Assembly (NCBI RefSeq): GCF_000406965.1
Contig: NZ_KE136362.1
Coordinates: 75,528-139,527, forward strand
DNA: 64,000 nt
Reading direction: 5' to 3'
Origin: Enterococcus avium ATCC 14025
Lineage (GTDB): Bacteria; Bacillota; Bacilli; Lactobacillales; Enterococcaceae
Part shown: piece after piece, positions 8,967 through 16,138 of the stretch
Layout of the letters: each line of letters opens with the position of its first letter
How positions within the stretch are numbered: the stretch's first letter is position 1
Notes under the pieces: generated by a model
Seen by the model: only the letters and a program-made list of their open reading frames with translations
Database searches by the model: none
Told to the model about the DNA's origin: nothing
Position numbers and translations under genes: made by a program

Positions 8967-9021
8967 TAAATTAAGTTTGAAAATTGTTTGATGAGGTAAA
9001 AAAGACAAGTATCTCTTATGT

Positions 9022-9033
9022 GAATGCTATAAT
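9022..9033 (+). promoter_or_regulatory. Extended -10 promoter element
   Basis: TGCTATAAT (9025-9033) is an extended -10 box; no good -35 hexamer is seen 16-18 bases upstream. It would drive the small gene starting at 9115. Confidence 0.45.
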
Positions 9034-9114
9034 CAAAGCATGAAAAAGAGCATGCCGCTTTTATTGGATTAATAAACGGGCATCTTGATTTTATTAGCAG
9101 AAAGAAGGAAAACT

Positions 9115-9516
9115 ATGAAGCTGACAGTTTCGTTAGATATTTTAGAAAAAACATTCTATTATGTTTCGCCAGTTAAGCCTGTATCGACAGTTCCGTTAAT
9201 TTACGCGACTTTTTTAATGGAAAAAGCGCAGGTGGCTTACACTACAGAAAATGAAGTGAAGTTCGCGCGTAAGGTTGAGCGATCATTTAAAACAGCTTTT
9301 CATGAGATTGTGGAAGCAAATCAGGAATATCGTGAGCTGTTGGATCAGGATCAGCTTTTATCCTCTCAGCAGCATTTGACTTATCAGGCTAATTTGATTG
9401 ATTCTGTGATAGCAACGATTCGAGAATATCCTGATATGCAGTTGATTCGTGTCGAGCTTGCCGGAAGCTGGCCAGTGTTTCAAACAGAAGCTGGGCGTCT
9501 GGATTTGGGCGAATAA
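9115..9516 (+). CDS. Hypothetical protein, 133 residues
   Basis: Family not recognised. The ATG at 9115 is preceded by AGAAGGAAAA; a longer frame reaches upstream but has no ribosome site. The protein is soluble, with a mixed N-terminal part (KLTVSLDILEKTFYYVS) and a predicted helical centre rich in Glu and Gln (about residues 40-110). No signal peptide or membrane segment is seen. It may share a transcript with the next gene 51 bases downstream. Confidence 0.6.
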   Translation: MKLTVSLDILEKTFYYVSPVKPVSTVPLIYATFLMEKAQVAYTTENEVKFARKVERSFKTAFHEIVEANQEYRELLDQDQLLSSQQHLTYQANLIDSVIATIREYPDMQLIRVELAGSWPVFQTEAGRLDLGE

Positions 9517-9567
9517 GTTTGTTAAAACGTAGATAGATGTTACAGTTAAATTGAAAGGGTGAAGAAA

Positions 9568-9870
9568 ATGGAACTCACATATTTTGAAGGACAAGCAGCA
9601 TTCTTAGAGGATTATCAAAAAGTTGCTAAAGCAGCAACGATTGACCAGCAACAAGTGGTCGATGATGTAATGGAAGAATTGAACAAACCGACACCAGACG
9701 ATCAGCTTTATTACATTTTACCTGGTGATAAAACGGCTAACGGGCAAGCAGTCCGATTTCCCTTCCGGAAAGAATTGATCGCAATGGATGAAGATGCAAC
9801 AGTTTCAACGCAATTTTTCTATGAAGGATCACCGTACGAATACGAAGTTTTAGAAGAAGAACAACGCTAA
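9568..9870 (+). CDS. Hypothetical protein, 100 residues
   Basis: Family not recognised. Start chosen at the ATG with AAAGGG 8 bases upstream, rather than the in-frame GTG inside that site. The protein is acidic and soluble, with the motif QLYYILPGDKTANGQAVRFP and a C-terminal YEYEVLEEEQR tail. A hairpin followed by a T-run (9879-9913) ends the unit. Confidence 0.6.
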   Translation: MELTYFEGQAAFLEDYQKVAKAATIDQQQVVDDVMEELNKPTPDDQLYYILPGDKTANGQAVRFPFRKELIAMDEDATVSTQFFYEGSPYEYEVLEEEQR

Positions 9871-9878
9871 TTATGCAA

Positions 9879-9913
9879 GGCTTTCAAGTTTAAATGCTTG
9901 AAGGTCTTTTTTT
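9879..9913 (+). terminator. Terminator after the 100-residue protein gene
   Basis: Stem GCTTTCAAG pairing imperfectly with CTTGAAGGT, an AT-rich loop, then TTTTTTT. Confidence 0.6.
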
Positions 9914-9916
9914 GAC

Positions 9917-9944
9917 TTGCTTTAAAAGTAGAAGCTGGTATGAT
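9917..9944 (+). promoter_or_regulatory. Promoter for the 10.0-10.7 kb small genes
   Basis: TTGCTT, 16 bases, then TATGAT with a TG two bases before it (extended -10). Confidence 0.5.
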
Positions 9945-9987
9945 AGATACAATATGGTTTGTTATTTTTTAGCAAGAATGGGAGGTG

Positions 9988-10059
9988 ATGGTCTTGCATG
10001 ATCGACTAGCAGCAGGGCTATTTCCTGCAAGCAATGAATTAAAACTGAAAGGAAGTTAA
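9988..10059 (+). CDS. Possible 23-residue small ORF
   Basis: A short frame starting ATG at 9988 (or TTG at 9994) directly follows the strong site GGGAGGTGATG and ends 4 bases before the start of the next gene. The predicted peptide ends SNELKLKGS. The ribosome site is better than that of the downstream gene, so it may be a real small protein or a translational leader. No family is recognised. Confidence 0.3.
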   Translation: MVLHDRLAAGLFPASNELKLKGS

Positions 10060-10063
10060 TGAA

Positions 10064-10393
10064 TTGTTTATTCTTGAAAAGAAAGCGGAACCAGCACAAC
10101 AAATATGGACACACATCAAACGTCACTATCAGGGGGAGAAAGTAGCAGTTGTTGGAGTCGAGAAGCAATTGCCACAAACCTTCTTACGAAATAAGCAAGT
10201 TATTTTTTATGAAAGCCTGACTGGACGATCGTTGGTAGAAGAAGGAAAACGATTTTTAGACAAATTCTCAAAGGATTATTCTGCTTTTGTCTTTTATGTA
10301 GACTGTCCAAATGAAGTCGCAGAACAGCTCATCGAAGCCGGACGTGCTTTAGGCGTTAGAGTAACGGTTACGGTGGAAGCGAAGGCTGCTTAG
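10064..10393 (+). CDS. Hypothetical protein, 109 residues
   Basis: Family not recognised. A TTG start is used, with GGAAG 8 bases upstream. The protein looks like a small alpha/beta fold, with alternating strands VAVVGVE, QVIFYE and AFVFYVDCP and a C-terminal VRVTVTVEAKAA. It is likely cotranscribed with the next gene 10 bases downstream. Confidence 0.5.
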   Translation: MFILEKKAEPAQQIWTHIKRHYQGEKVAVVGVEKQLPQTFLRNKQVIFYESLTGRSLVEEGKRFLDKFSKDYSAFVFYVDCPNEVAEQLIEAGRALGVRVTVTVEAKAA

Positions 10394-10403
10394 GAAATTA
10401 GCC

Positions 10404-10718
10404 ATGTGGAAAGAAGTGATTCACCAAAAGACGGTCCAAAATACGATTTTACGAAGTGGATTACGACTTTTGCAACAACAGTCTTGGTGCCAAAACAAGG
10501 AAAAAAGGGCATTGCTAGAGCTATCTGAGCAGCTTCAGCATGTGATGCAGCTACATTTAGAGACAGAGAATTTAGTCGTAGGTGTTCCCGGATTTGGGAA
10601 AGAAGTCACGCTATTAGAAGTAGCTGAACCAACATTTGTTCCGCATCATAAAATAGAACAAGTCGTCGAATCTGCCGCAGGGTATTTTATCAAGTTAAAA
10701 GTAATAAAAACCATTTAA
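10404..10718 (+). CDS. Hypothetical protein, 104 residues
   Basis: Family not recognised. It is basic and helical in its first half (SGLRLLQQQSWCQNKEKRAL), with a beta-rich second half ending FIKLKVIKTI. It lies 10 bases after the preceding gene and is followed by a terminator, so the two probably form a two-gene unit. The IS91-type element starts just beyond. Confidence 0.5.
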   Translation: MWKEVIHQKTVQNTILRSGLRLLQQQSWCQNKEKRALLELSEQLQHVMQLHLETENLVVGVPGFGKEVTLLEVAEPTFVPHHKIEQVVESAAGYFIKLKVIKTI

Positions 10719-10723
10719 AAGTA

Positions 10724-10750
10724 GTCGCACAGCTGTGCGGCTCTTTTTTT
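10724..10750 (+). terminator. Terminator before the insertion sequence
   Basis: The palindrome CGCACAGCTGTGCG with outer wobble pairs is followed by CTCTTTTTTT. Confidence 0.75.
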
Positions 10751-10775
10751 AACATTAAAGGAAGTATAACATTTT

Positions 10776-10815
10776 AAGCGGTCAAAGGATTGATACATCA
10801 ATCTTTTGACCGCTT
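10776..10815. repeat. Long hairpin upstream of the transposase
   Basis: AAGCGGTCAAAGGATTGA pairs with TCAATCTTTTGACCGCTT around a 4-base loop, with one G-T pair. It could be an end structure of the element, or a shield against outside transcription; the T-run after it is weak. Confidence 0.55.
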
Positions 10816-10848
10816 TTCATCTGGTCTTTTTCCTATTAAACTGGAGAT

Positions 10849-12153
10849 ATGAAACCCAATATTTTACACGCCATTTTCTTTGATGAATATCAAAACTGGG
10901 AGAAATTCAATCAAAGGTACACAAGAAGGATTCGATCCGTTGTGAAAAGAGAAGTGAAGAAGTTTCGCGATTGTGGTGACCTTAAAAAAGGTTATCGTCT
11001 ATTTGTCTGTGAAGGATGCCATGATGTAAAGAAAGTGGCTTTTCGTTGTAAAGGGAAATTTTGTCCAACTTGTGCAACTGGGGAAAGTCAACGGTGGGCA
11101 GAGGTTGCGGCGAATGATCTGTTTACAGTGACGCATCGACACGTCATCTTCACGATCGATGAAGGTTTACGTGAGATTTTTCTGAAGGAGAAGTATCGTA
11201 AGGAGCTTTTAAAAGGATTAATGGATGAAGCTGCACGGATACTATTAGATTTTTTTAGAAAGCACCATATACAAGCTGGGGTTGTGGCAACACTCCACAC
11301 CTTCGGTTCTCAGCTAGAATACAATCCGCATGTTCATTTAGTCGTCACCATGGGTGGACTGACGAAGGATGGAAAATGGAAGGACTATGACTATTTTCCG
11401 TTCGCAATGTTGAGGAAATATTGGCAGAATGCGGTCCTAAAGCTCATTCGAAGAACCTTATCCCAATGGGATAAGGCACGAGTCCAGCCGCTTTTACAAG
11501 CGGCGTACACGAAAAATGCAGAGGGTTTTTACGTGCATGCACCCAAAAGGAGCCGAACTTCTCTCAAAAAGATATTAGAATATATCAGTCGTTATATGAA
11601 ACGTGGTCCCATTGCTTTAAATCGTATCCTTTTGTACGATGGGAAAATAGTGATGTTTCAGTATCATGATAAACGAACTAACACGGATAAGATAAAGACG
11701 ATGTCGGCAGAGGAATTTATTGGTGCACTGATTCGTCATATTCCAGAGAACCAGTTCAAAACAATTCGTAGATACGGCATTTATAGTCGGCGGATCAAGA
11801 CAATCATGAAAAAAGTATTAAGTAATTACCAGAAAGAGATTCAACGAATGCTTGTGAATGTGAAGAAAGCACTTAAACCAAAATCATGGTGTGAACGAAT
11901 AGCCGAAGAATTCGGAGTAAATCCATTGGAATGTACTAGATGTGGCGAATATTATGAATTTAGTGGAGTTAGTGTGTCTAAAAATGGACGACTTGTAGTG
12001 AAATATGCGAAGAATAAAGAATCGGAACGATTCATGCGAGAGGAGAATAAAAAAATTGGGGAAGAAGCATCGAAACGTAAGTATGAAAAAGAAAAAGAAG
12101 CAGCTTTTAAAAAACTTCGATTCCAATGGAGTGGTTCATTACATTTGTCTTGA
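10849..12153 (+). CDS. IS91-family Y-type HUH transposase
   Basis: 434 residues. The N-terminal zinc-binding domain has four cysteines (C-E-G-C near residue 55 and C-K-G-K-F-C-P-T-C near 67-75). The nickase domain carries the HUH motif in NPHVHLVV (about residues 161-168) and a YGIYSRR segment (about 308-314) holding the likely catalytic tyrosine. A second Cys pair, CTRCG (about residues 363-367), follows, and then a basic tail. The enzyme nicks and rejoins single-stranded DNA in rolling-circle transposition. The frame is complete, so the element could be active. The ribosome site (TGGAG) is close and weak. Confidence 0.85.
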   Translation: MKPNILHAIFFDEYQNWEKFNQRYTRRIRSVVKREVKKFRDCGDLKKGYRLFVCEGCHDVKKVAFRCKGKFCPTCATGESQRWAEVAANDLFTVTHRHVIFTIDEGLREIFLKEKYRKELLKGLMDEAARILLDFFRKHHIQAGVVATLHTFGSQLEYNPHVHLVVTMGGLTKDGKWKDYDYFPFAMLRKYWQNAVLKLIRRTLSQWDKARVQPLLQAAYTKNAEGFYVHAPKRSRTSLKKILEYISRYMKRGPIALNRILLYDGKIVMFQYHDKRTNTDKIKTMSAEEFIGALIRHIPENQFKTIRRYGIYSRRIKTIMKKVLSNYQKEIQRMLVNVKKALKPKSWCERIAEEFGVNPLECTRCGEYYEFSGVSVSKNGRLVVKYAKNKESERFMREENKKIGEEASKRKYEKEKEAAFKKLRFQWSGSLHLS

Positions 12154-12331
12154 ATGTGGGATAAAGGAAAAAATTCCAAAGGAAGTAGTTCAATTTTTGG
12201 ATGCAGGAGATGTTGCATTTGATCCTGAGAACGCTCCGCAATTTGATTGCGAAAAATGTGGTGGAGAGATGTATCCAGAATACTATAAGAACGTACTTGG
12301 ATACGAATTTAGAATCAGTGATCGACAATAA
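12083..12331 (+). CDS. Small zinc-ribbon protein overlapping the transposase gene
   Basis: 82 residues from an ATG inside the last 71 bases of the transposase gene, in another frame. CLECG (about residues 22-26) and CEKCGG (about 57-62) form a four-cysteine zinc ribbon. Downstream of the overlap the protein is acidic and looks like real coding sequence (EVVQFLDAGDVAFDPENAPQF). It ends just before the right-hand hairpin, so it probably belongs to the insertion sequence as an accessory gene. Start position is uncertain. Confidence 0.5.
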   Translation: MKKKKKQLLKNFDSNGVVHYICLECGIKEKIPKEVVQFLDAGDVAFDPENAPQFDCEKCGGEMYPEYYKNVLGYEFRISDRQ

Positions 12332-12354
12332 AATGATTTATCTAAACAAAAAGT

Positions 12355-12384
12355 CCTCAGGAGCGGTTTTCTCCTGAGGTTTTC
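12355..12384 (+). terminator. Hairpin/terminator at the right side of the insertion sequence
   Basis: The 9-bp perfect stem CCTCAGGAG / CTCCTGAGG with a 7-base loop is followed by TTTTC. It may be both a terminator and part of the replication-origin end of the element. Confidence 0.65.
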
Positions 12385-12422
12385 TTAATTGGAAATTATA
12401 CTAGTACGGATTTTGAAGAGAA

Positions 12423-12442
12423 TTTCCACTTCAATGTGGAAA
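12423..12442. promoter_or_regulatory. Palindrome upstream of the beta-glucoside PTS operon
   Basis: TTTCCAC-N6-GTGGAAA, 68 bases before the IIA start. It may be an operator for the PRD activator encoded at 16139 or a leader hairpin. Confidence 0.4.
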
Positions 12443-12509
12443 ATAAAAAATTTAATTTGTTTAGAAAACACTTTATAGTTGGATTATAGAAAACGAGGAG
12501 GGAGTTTAC

Positions 12510-12845
12510 TTGGAAGAAGCACAAATGGGAACAGAAATGGATTCGATGGCCATTATTTTACATGCAGGCAATGCAAAAAGTGATTCATACGAAGCGCTGC
12601 AGGCAGTTAAACAAGGAGATTTTCAGACCTTTGAAGAAAAATATCAATCAGCAAAAACTGAAATTCGAATGGCACATAAGGCGCATGCGGAGATGCTTCG
12701 TAGGCTTTCTGCCGAAGAGCGGATGGATGAGGTTGATTTGCTGCTGGTACACGCAGAAGGGCATTTAACATCAACGGATATCGCAGTGGACATGATTGGT
12801 GAATTTGGCGAGTTATATAAGTGGAAGGAGACTATTAATGGATAA
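12510..12845 (+). CDS. PTS lactose/cellobiose-family subunit IIA
   Basis: 111 residues, all-helical IIA of the lactose/cellobiose (Lac) family. The phosphorylated His is in LLVHAEGHLTS (about residue 82, or the second His at 86). The TTG start follows GAGGAGGGAG at proper spacing. It hands phosphate to the separate IIB encoded at 14444. The stop codon overlaps the start of the glycosidase gene by 8 bases, so translation is coupled. It is unusual only in being separated from IIB and IIC by the glycosidase gene and a repeat element. Confidence 0.88.
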   Translation: MEEAQMGTEMDSMAIILHAGNAKSDSYEALQAVKQGDFQTFEEKYQSAKTEIRMAHKAHAEMLRRLSAEERMDEVDLLLVHAEGHLTSTDIAVDMIGEFGELYKWKETING

Positions 12846-14232
12846 AAATTTTTTGTGGGGCGGCGCAACAGCTTCTTATCAGTGTGAGGGTGCATGGGAT
12901 GTAGATGGAAAGGTCGAATCAATGTGGGATCGCTATTTACATGAGAACGATCTGGAAAATGGCGATGTTGCCAGTGACCATTATCATCGTTTTGAAGAGG
13001 ATATTCGGATGATGAAAGAAGGCGGACAGAATTCTTATCGCTTTTCACTTTCATGGCCACGTATCATTAAAAACAAAGAAGGTGAGATCAACGAAAAAGG
13101 CCTCGCTTTCTATCAACGTTTACTAGATGCTTGTCATAAATACGATATCGAACCATTCGTGACGATCTATCATTGGGATCTTCCTCAGTATTGGGAAGAA
13201 GAAGGTGGCTGGCTGAATAATAAAGTGGCTTACGCTTTTGAGCATCTTGCAAAGGTTTGCTTCGAGCATTTTGGGGATAAGGTACGCAACTGGACAACCT
13301 TTAATGAACCGAAATGGTTTATCGCAAATGGCTACTTTATCGGCAACTATCCTCCGGGACTTCAGGATGTTCAGAAAACAATGGTCGGAGCATACAATGT
13401 CATGCTAGCTAGTGCCTTAGGTGTACGAGCGTTCAGAGAAGGAGATTATCAAGGCCAAATCGGAATCGTTCATAGCTATACACCAGTTAATGGGGTTGAT
13501 GATACGATCGAAACAAGGGTCGCGATGCGCTATGCAGATAATTATTGCAATAACTGGATTTTAGATACGGCGGCTTTAGGTGAGTTCCCAATTGATCTAG
13601 TAGCTAAGCTGGCGGAAGATTACGATATCAGCTTCATGAAAACCGAAGAACTAAGGATCATCAAAGAAAATACCGTCGATTTTATCGGACTAAATTATTA
13701 TGCACGCACATTAGTGAAACCTTATACCGGAGGCGAAACACAGTTGGTGTTCAATCATTCCGGGAAAAAAGGTGAGAGTAAGGTTGTTATTAAAGGTTGG
13801 TTTGAACAGGTGAAGGACCCTAACAGTGAATTTACTGCATGGGATACTGAAATCTATCCAAAAGGCTTACAGGATGGCTTGCTTGAAGCGTGGGATCGCT
13901 ATCACTTGCCAATCTATGTGACTGAAAATGGTGTTGGCGTCAGAGAAGATGTGACCGTCGATCAAGTAAAAGATGATTACCGAATTTCATTTATGAATGA
14001 TCACATTAACGCTATTATGAATGCGATGGATCAAGGTGTGGATATTCGTGGCTACTATGCATGGGCATCGTTTGACTTATACTCATGGAAAAATGGTGTA
14101 GAGAAACGCTATGGCTTAGTTGCAGTTGATTTTGAAAAGGATCAAATCAGAAAACCAAAAGCTTCCTATTATTGGTTCAAGGATATTATTGAAAGCAATG
14201 GCGAGAAAATCCAAAGAAGAGCATTTGAATAG
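12838..14232 (+). CDS. Glycoside hydrolase family 1, probable 6-phospho-beta-glucosidase
   Basis: 464 residues, the normal GH1 length. It cleaves the phosphorylated beta-glucoside delivered by the PTS. The acid/base Glu is in TFNEP (residue 157), and the nucleophile Glu is in TENG (about residue 363). The N-terminal FLWGGATASYQCEG is the family signature. The C-terminal WSK/YG-type loop is not clearly of the phospho-specific type, so 6-phospho activity is inferred from the operon. The ATG at 12838 follows AAGGAG and lies inside the end of the IIA gene. Confidence 0.88.
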   Translation: MDKNFLWGGATASYQCEGAWDVDGKVESMWDRYLHENDLENGDVASDHYHRFEEDIRMMKEGGQNSYRFSLSWPRIIKNKEGEINEKGLAFYQRLLDACHKYDIEPFVTIYHWDLPQYWEEEGGWLNNKVAYAFEHLAKVCFEHFGDKVRNWTTFNEPKWFIANGYFIGNYPPGLQDVQKTMVGAYNVMLASALGVRAFREGDYQGQIGIVHSYTPVNGVDDTIETRVAMRYADNYCNNWILDTAALGEFPIDLVAKLAEDYDISFMKTEELRIIKENTVDFIGLNYYARTLVKPYTGGETQLVFNHSGKKGESKVVIKGWFEQVKDPNSEFTAWDTEIYPKGLQDGLLEAWDRYHLPIYVTENGVGVREDVTVDQVKDDYRISFMNDHINAIMNAMDQGVDIRGYYAWASFDLYSWKNGVEKRYGLVAVDFEKDQIRKPKASYYWFKDIIESNGEKIQRRAFE

Positions 14233-14269
14233 AATACGGCTCTTGTAGAAAAAATAAATCCATTAATCT

Positions 14270-14432
14270 GAATAAGGATGCCAGTCCAACTTTTCCCAGT
14301 CTGTTTAGCTAGTGATAAAAAATAGCGTCAAAATCAACAAAAAGCATGGAACAACATAGTTGGATGGTATACGGCATGAAAATCAGACTTATTTTTCTGG
14401 AAGAAAAATAAATCCATTAATCTGAATAAGGA
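14270..14432 (+). repeat. Structured intergenic repeat, copy 1
   Basis: Lies between the GH1 gene and the IIB gene. Left arm 14278-14291 pairs with right arm 14358-14370 (13 bp with one bulged G). A second hairpin follows, TTATTTTTCT / AGAAAAATAA (14389-14398 / 14402-14411). The unit is flanked by GAATAAGGA at both ends, and the flanking identity extends to 29 bases (14250-14278 and 14404-14432). The right end provides the AAGGAG ribosome site of the IIB gene. Copy 2 is at 40041-40154; the stem differs there by compensatory changes. Confidence 0.75.
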
Positions 14433-14443
14433 GAGACGAGAAA

Positions 14444-14734
14444 ATGAAAAAAATCATGTTGGTTTGTAACGCGGGAATGTCAACCGGGATGTTAGCGAAA
14501 AAAATTGAGGCAGCGTCAGATCATACTTTAGAAGTCAGTGCCTATAGTGAATCGGAATATCAAGATTTTCTGGAGGGTATGGATCTTGTATTGATCGGTC
14601 CGCAAATTCGCTTCTTAAAGCCTCAGATCGAAGCAGCGGTTGATGTACCGGTTGAAGCGATCTCACCAATGAAATACGGAATCATGGATGGTAAAGGCGT
14701 GTATGAGGATATCAAGAAATTGATTGGAGGATAA
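14444..14734 (+). CDS. PTS lactose/cellobiose-family subunit IIB
   Basis: 96 residues. The phosphorylated Cys is in LVCNAGMSTGML (residue 8), the P-loop of the cellobiose-type IIB fold. It takes phosphate from the IIA encoded at 12510 and passes it to the sugar bound in IIC. It is 7 bases before IIC. The ribosome site lies in the end of the upstream repeat element. Confidence 0.9.
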   Translation: MKKIMLVCNAGMSTGMLAKKIEAASDHTLEVSAYSESEYQDFLEGMDLVLIGPQIRFLKPQIEAAVDVPVEAISPMKYGIMDGKGVYEDIKKLIGG

Positions 14735-14740
14735 GTAGTC

Positions 14741-16045
14741 ATGGGATTTAGTACATTTAGCGATACGATGGATAAATACATCTCACCATTAGCAAATAAA
14801 TTGAGTCAGCAACGCCATTTAAAGGCTACCCGAGATGCCTTTATGTCCATGCTGCCGATCACCTTGTTTGGATCGATTCCGATTATTTTGAATGCTCCGC
14901 CAGTGACTGAAGATACGAAAAATGGGTTTCTGCTGGCTTGGGCAAGCTTTGCTGAGAAAAACGGCTTGGTTTTGAACTGGATCAGCGGTGTGACCTTGAG
15001 TGCCATGGCGTTGTTTATCTGCGTAGGAGTGACGTATTTCTTGTGTCGTCACTATAAAGAAGATGTTTTGCGACCAATGATGTTTGCTCTAGTTGGTTTC
15101 CTAATGCTAGTATTGACGCCATTGAAAATGGGCTGGGACGGCAAAGAAGTTGAAATCAGCTTTTTGGATGGCCGAGGAATCTTGCTGTCACTGTTTGTGG
15201 CGATCGTTACAGTAGAAGGTTATCATTGGATGCGCAAAAGAAATATAGGACGGATCAAGATGCCAGATAGTGTTCCTGCGTCCCTTTCAGAGACGTTTGC
15301 TGCCTTAGTTCCTGGGTTGATTCTAATGACGTTCTTTTCAGTGATCTTCATTATTTTCCATGCCTTTGATACGACAGCCGTTCAATTCTTGTATAATATT
15401 ATGGCGCCGAGCTTCCAGGCTGCCGACAGCTTACCGTTTACGATCATCAGTGTCTTTTTGATTCATTTGTTCTGGTTCTTTGGTATTCACGATGCGGCCT
15501 TGGCCGGAATTTTAGGACCGATCCGCGATGGCAATCTATCGATTAATGCGGCGGAAAAAATGGCGGGTGCTGATCTAAGCAATATTTTCACGACACCTTT
15601 TTGGACTTATTTCGTCATTATCGGCGGTTCAGGTTCTGTGTTAGCCTTAGCCTTTTTAATGATGCGATCGAAGTCTAAGCAGTTGAGCACGGTTGGGAAA
15701 ATCGGTTTGATTCCTTCCTTCTTTGGGATTTCTGAACCAATGATTTTTGGGACGCCGTTAATGCTAAACCCGATTTTCTTCTTCCCGTTCATCTTTACTT
15801 CGGTCTTTAATGCGGTTGTCACCTATTTATGTATGTCGTGGGGAATCGTTGGAAAAACCTTCGCCGTCTTTTCTTGGCAGATGCCGTCACCGATCGGGGC
15901 ATTTTTATCTACGATGGATTGGCGAGCAGTTGTTCTAGTTTTGGTTTTAATTGTTCTTGATGGGATCATGTACTATCCATTCCTGAAAGTTTACGAGAAA
16001 AATCTCGTTCAACTGGAAAAAGAGAGCGAGTCAGAATCAGCATGA
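14741..16045 (+). CDS. PTS lactose/cellobiose-family subunit IIC
   Basis: 434 residues with about ten membrane segments. Family landmarks are the amphipathic start, SFFGISEPMIFGTPLMLNP (about residues 325-344), which carries the conserved sugar-binding Glu, and FWFFGIHDAA (about 244-253). It forms the permease of the beta-glucoside PTS with the separate IIA and IIB. A terminator follows at 16055. Confidence 0.9.
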   Translation: MGFSTFSDTMDKYISPLANKLSQQRHLKATRDAFMSMLPITLFGSIPIILNAPPVTEDTKNGFLLAWASFAEKNGLVLNWISGVTLSAMALFICVGVTYFLCRHYKEDVLRPMMFALVGFLMLVLTPLKMGWDGKEVEISFLDGRGILLSLFVAIVTVEGYHWMRKRNIGRIKMPDSVPASLSETFAALVPGLILMTFFSVIFIIFHAFDTTAVQFLYNIMAPSFQAADSLPFTIISVFLIHLFWFFGIHDAALAGILGPIRDGNLSINAAEKMAGADLSNIFTTPFWTYFVIIGGSGSVLALAFLMMRSKSKQLSTVGKIGLIPSFFGISEPMIFGTPLMLNPIFFFPFIFTSVFNAVVTYLCMSWGIVGKTFAVFSWQMPSPIGAFLSTMDWRAVVLVLVLIVLDGIMYYPFLKVYEKNLVQLEKESESESA

Positions 16046-16054
16046 TGTTATAAT

Positions 16055-16086
16055 AAAGCGTAGAGGGTTGAGTCCTCTATGCTTTT
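16055..16086 (+). terminator. Terminator of the beta-glucoside PTS operon
   Basis: The stem AAAGCGTAGAGG / CCTCTATGCTTT (one G-T pair) has a 7-base loop and is followed by a short T-rich tail. Confidence 0.75.
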
Positions 16087-16138
16087 ATTGGGGTAATTAA
16101 TAAAGCAAAAGCCACTTATTTTACAGGAGGGATCCCTA

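Larger units (their letters stand above)
10776..12384 (+). mobile_element. IS91-family (HUH transposase) insertion sequence, approximate limits
   Basis: The limits are set by two hairpins that bracket the transposase and a small overlapping gene: 10776-10815 on the left and 12355-12384 on the right. IS91-type elements move by rolling circle and lack terminal inverted repeats and target duplications, so the ends cannot be fixed from one copy. The transposase frame is intact. The element lies between two unrelated operons. Confidence 0.4.

Noticed and set aside
12005..12082. N-terminal extension of the small zinc-ribbon gene into the transposase
   Set aside because: The residues before the ATG at 12083 are only the Lys/Arg-rich out-of-frame reading of the transposase tail.
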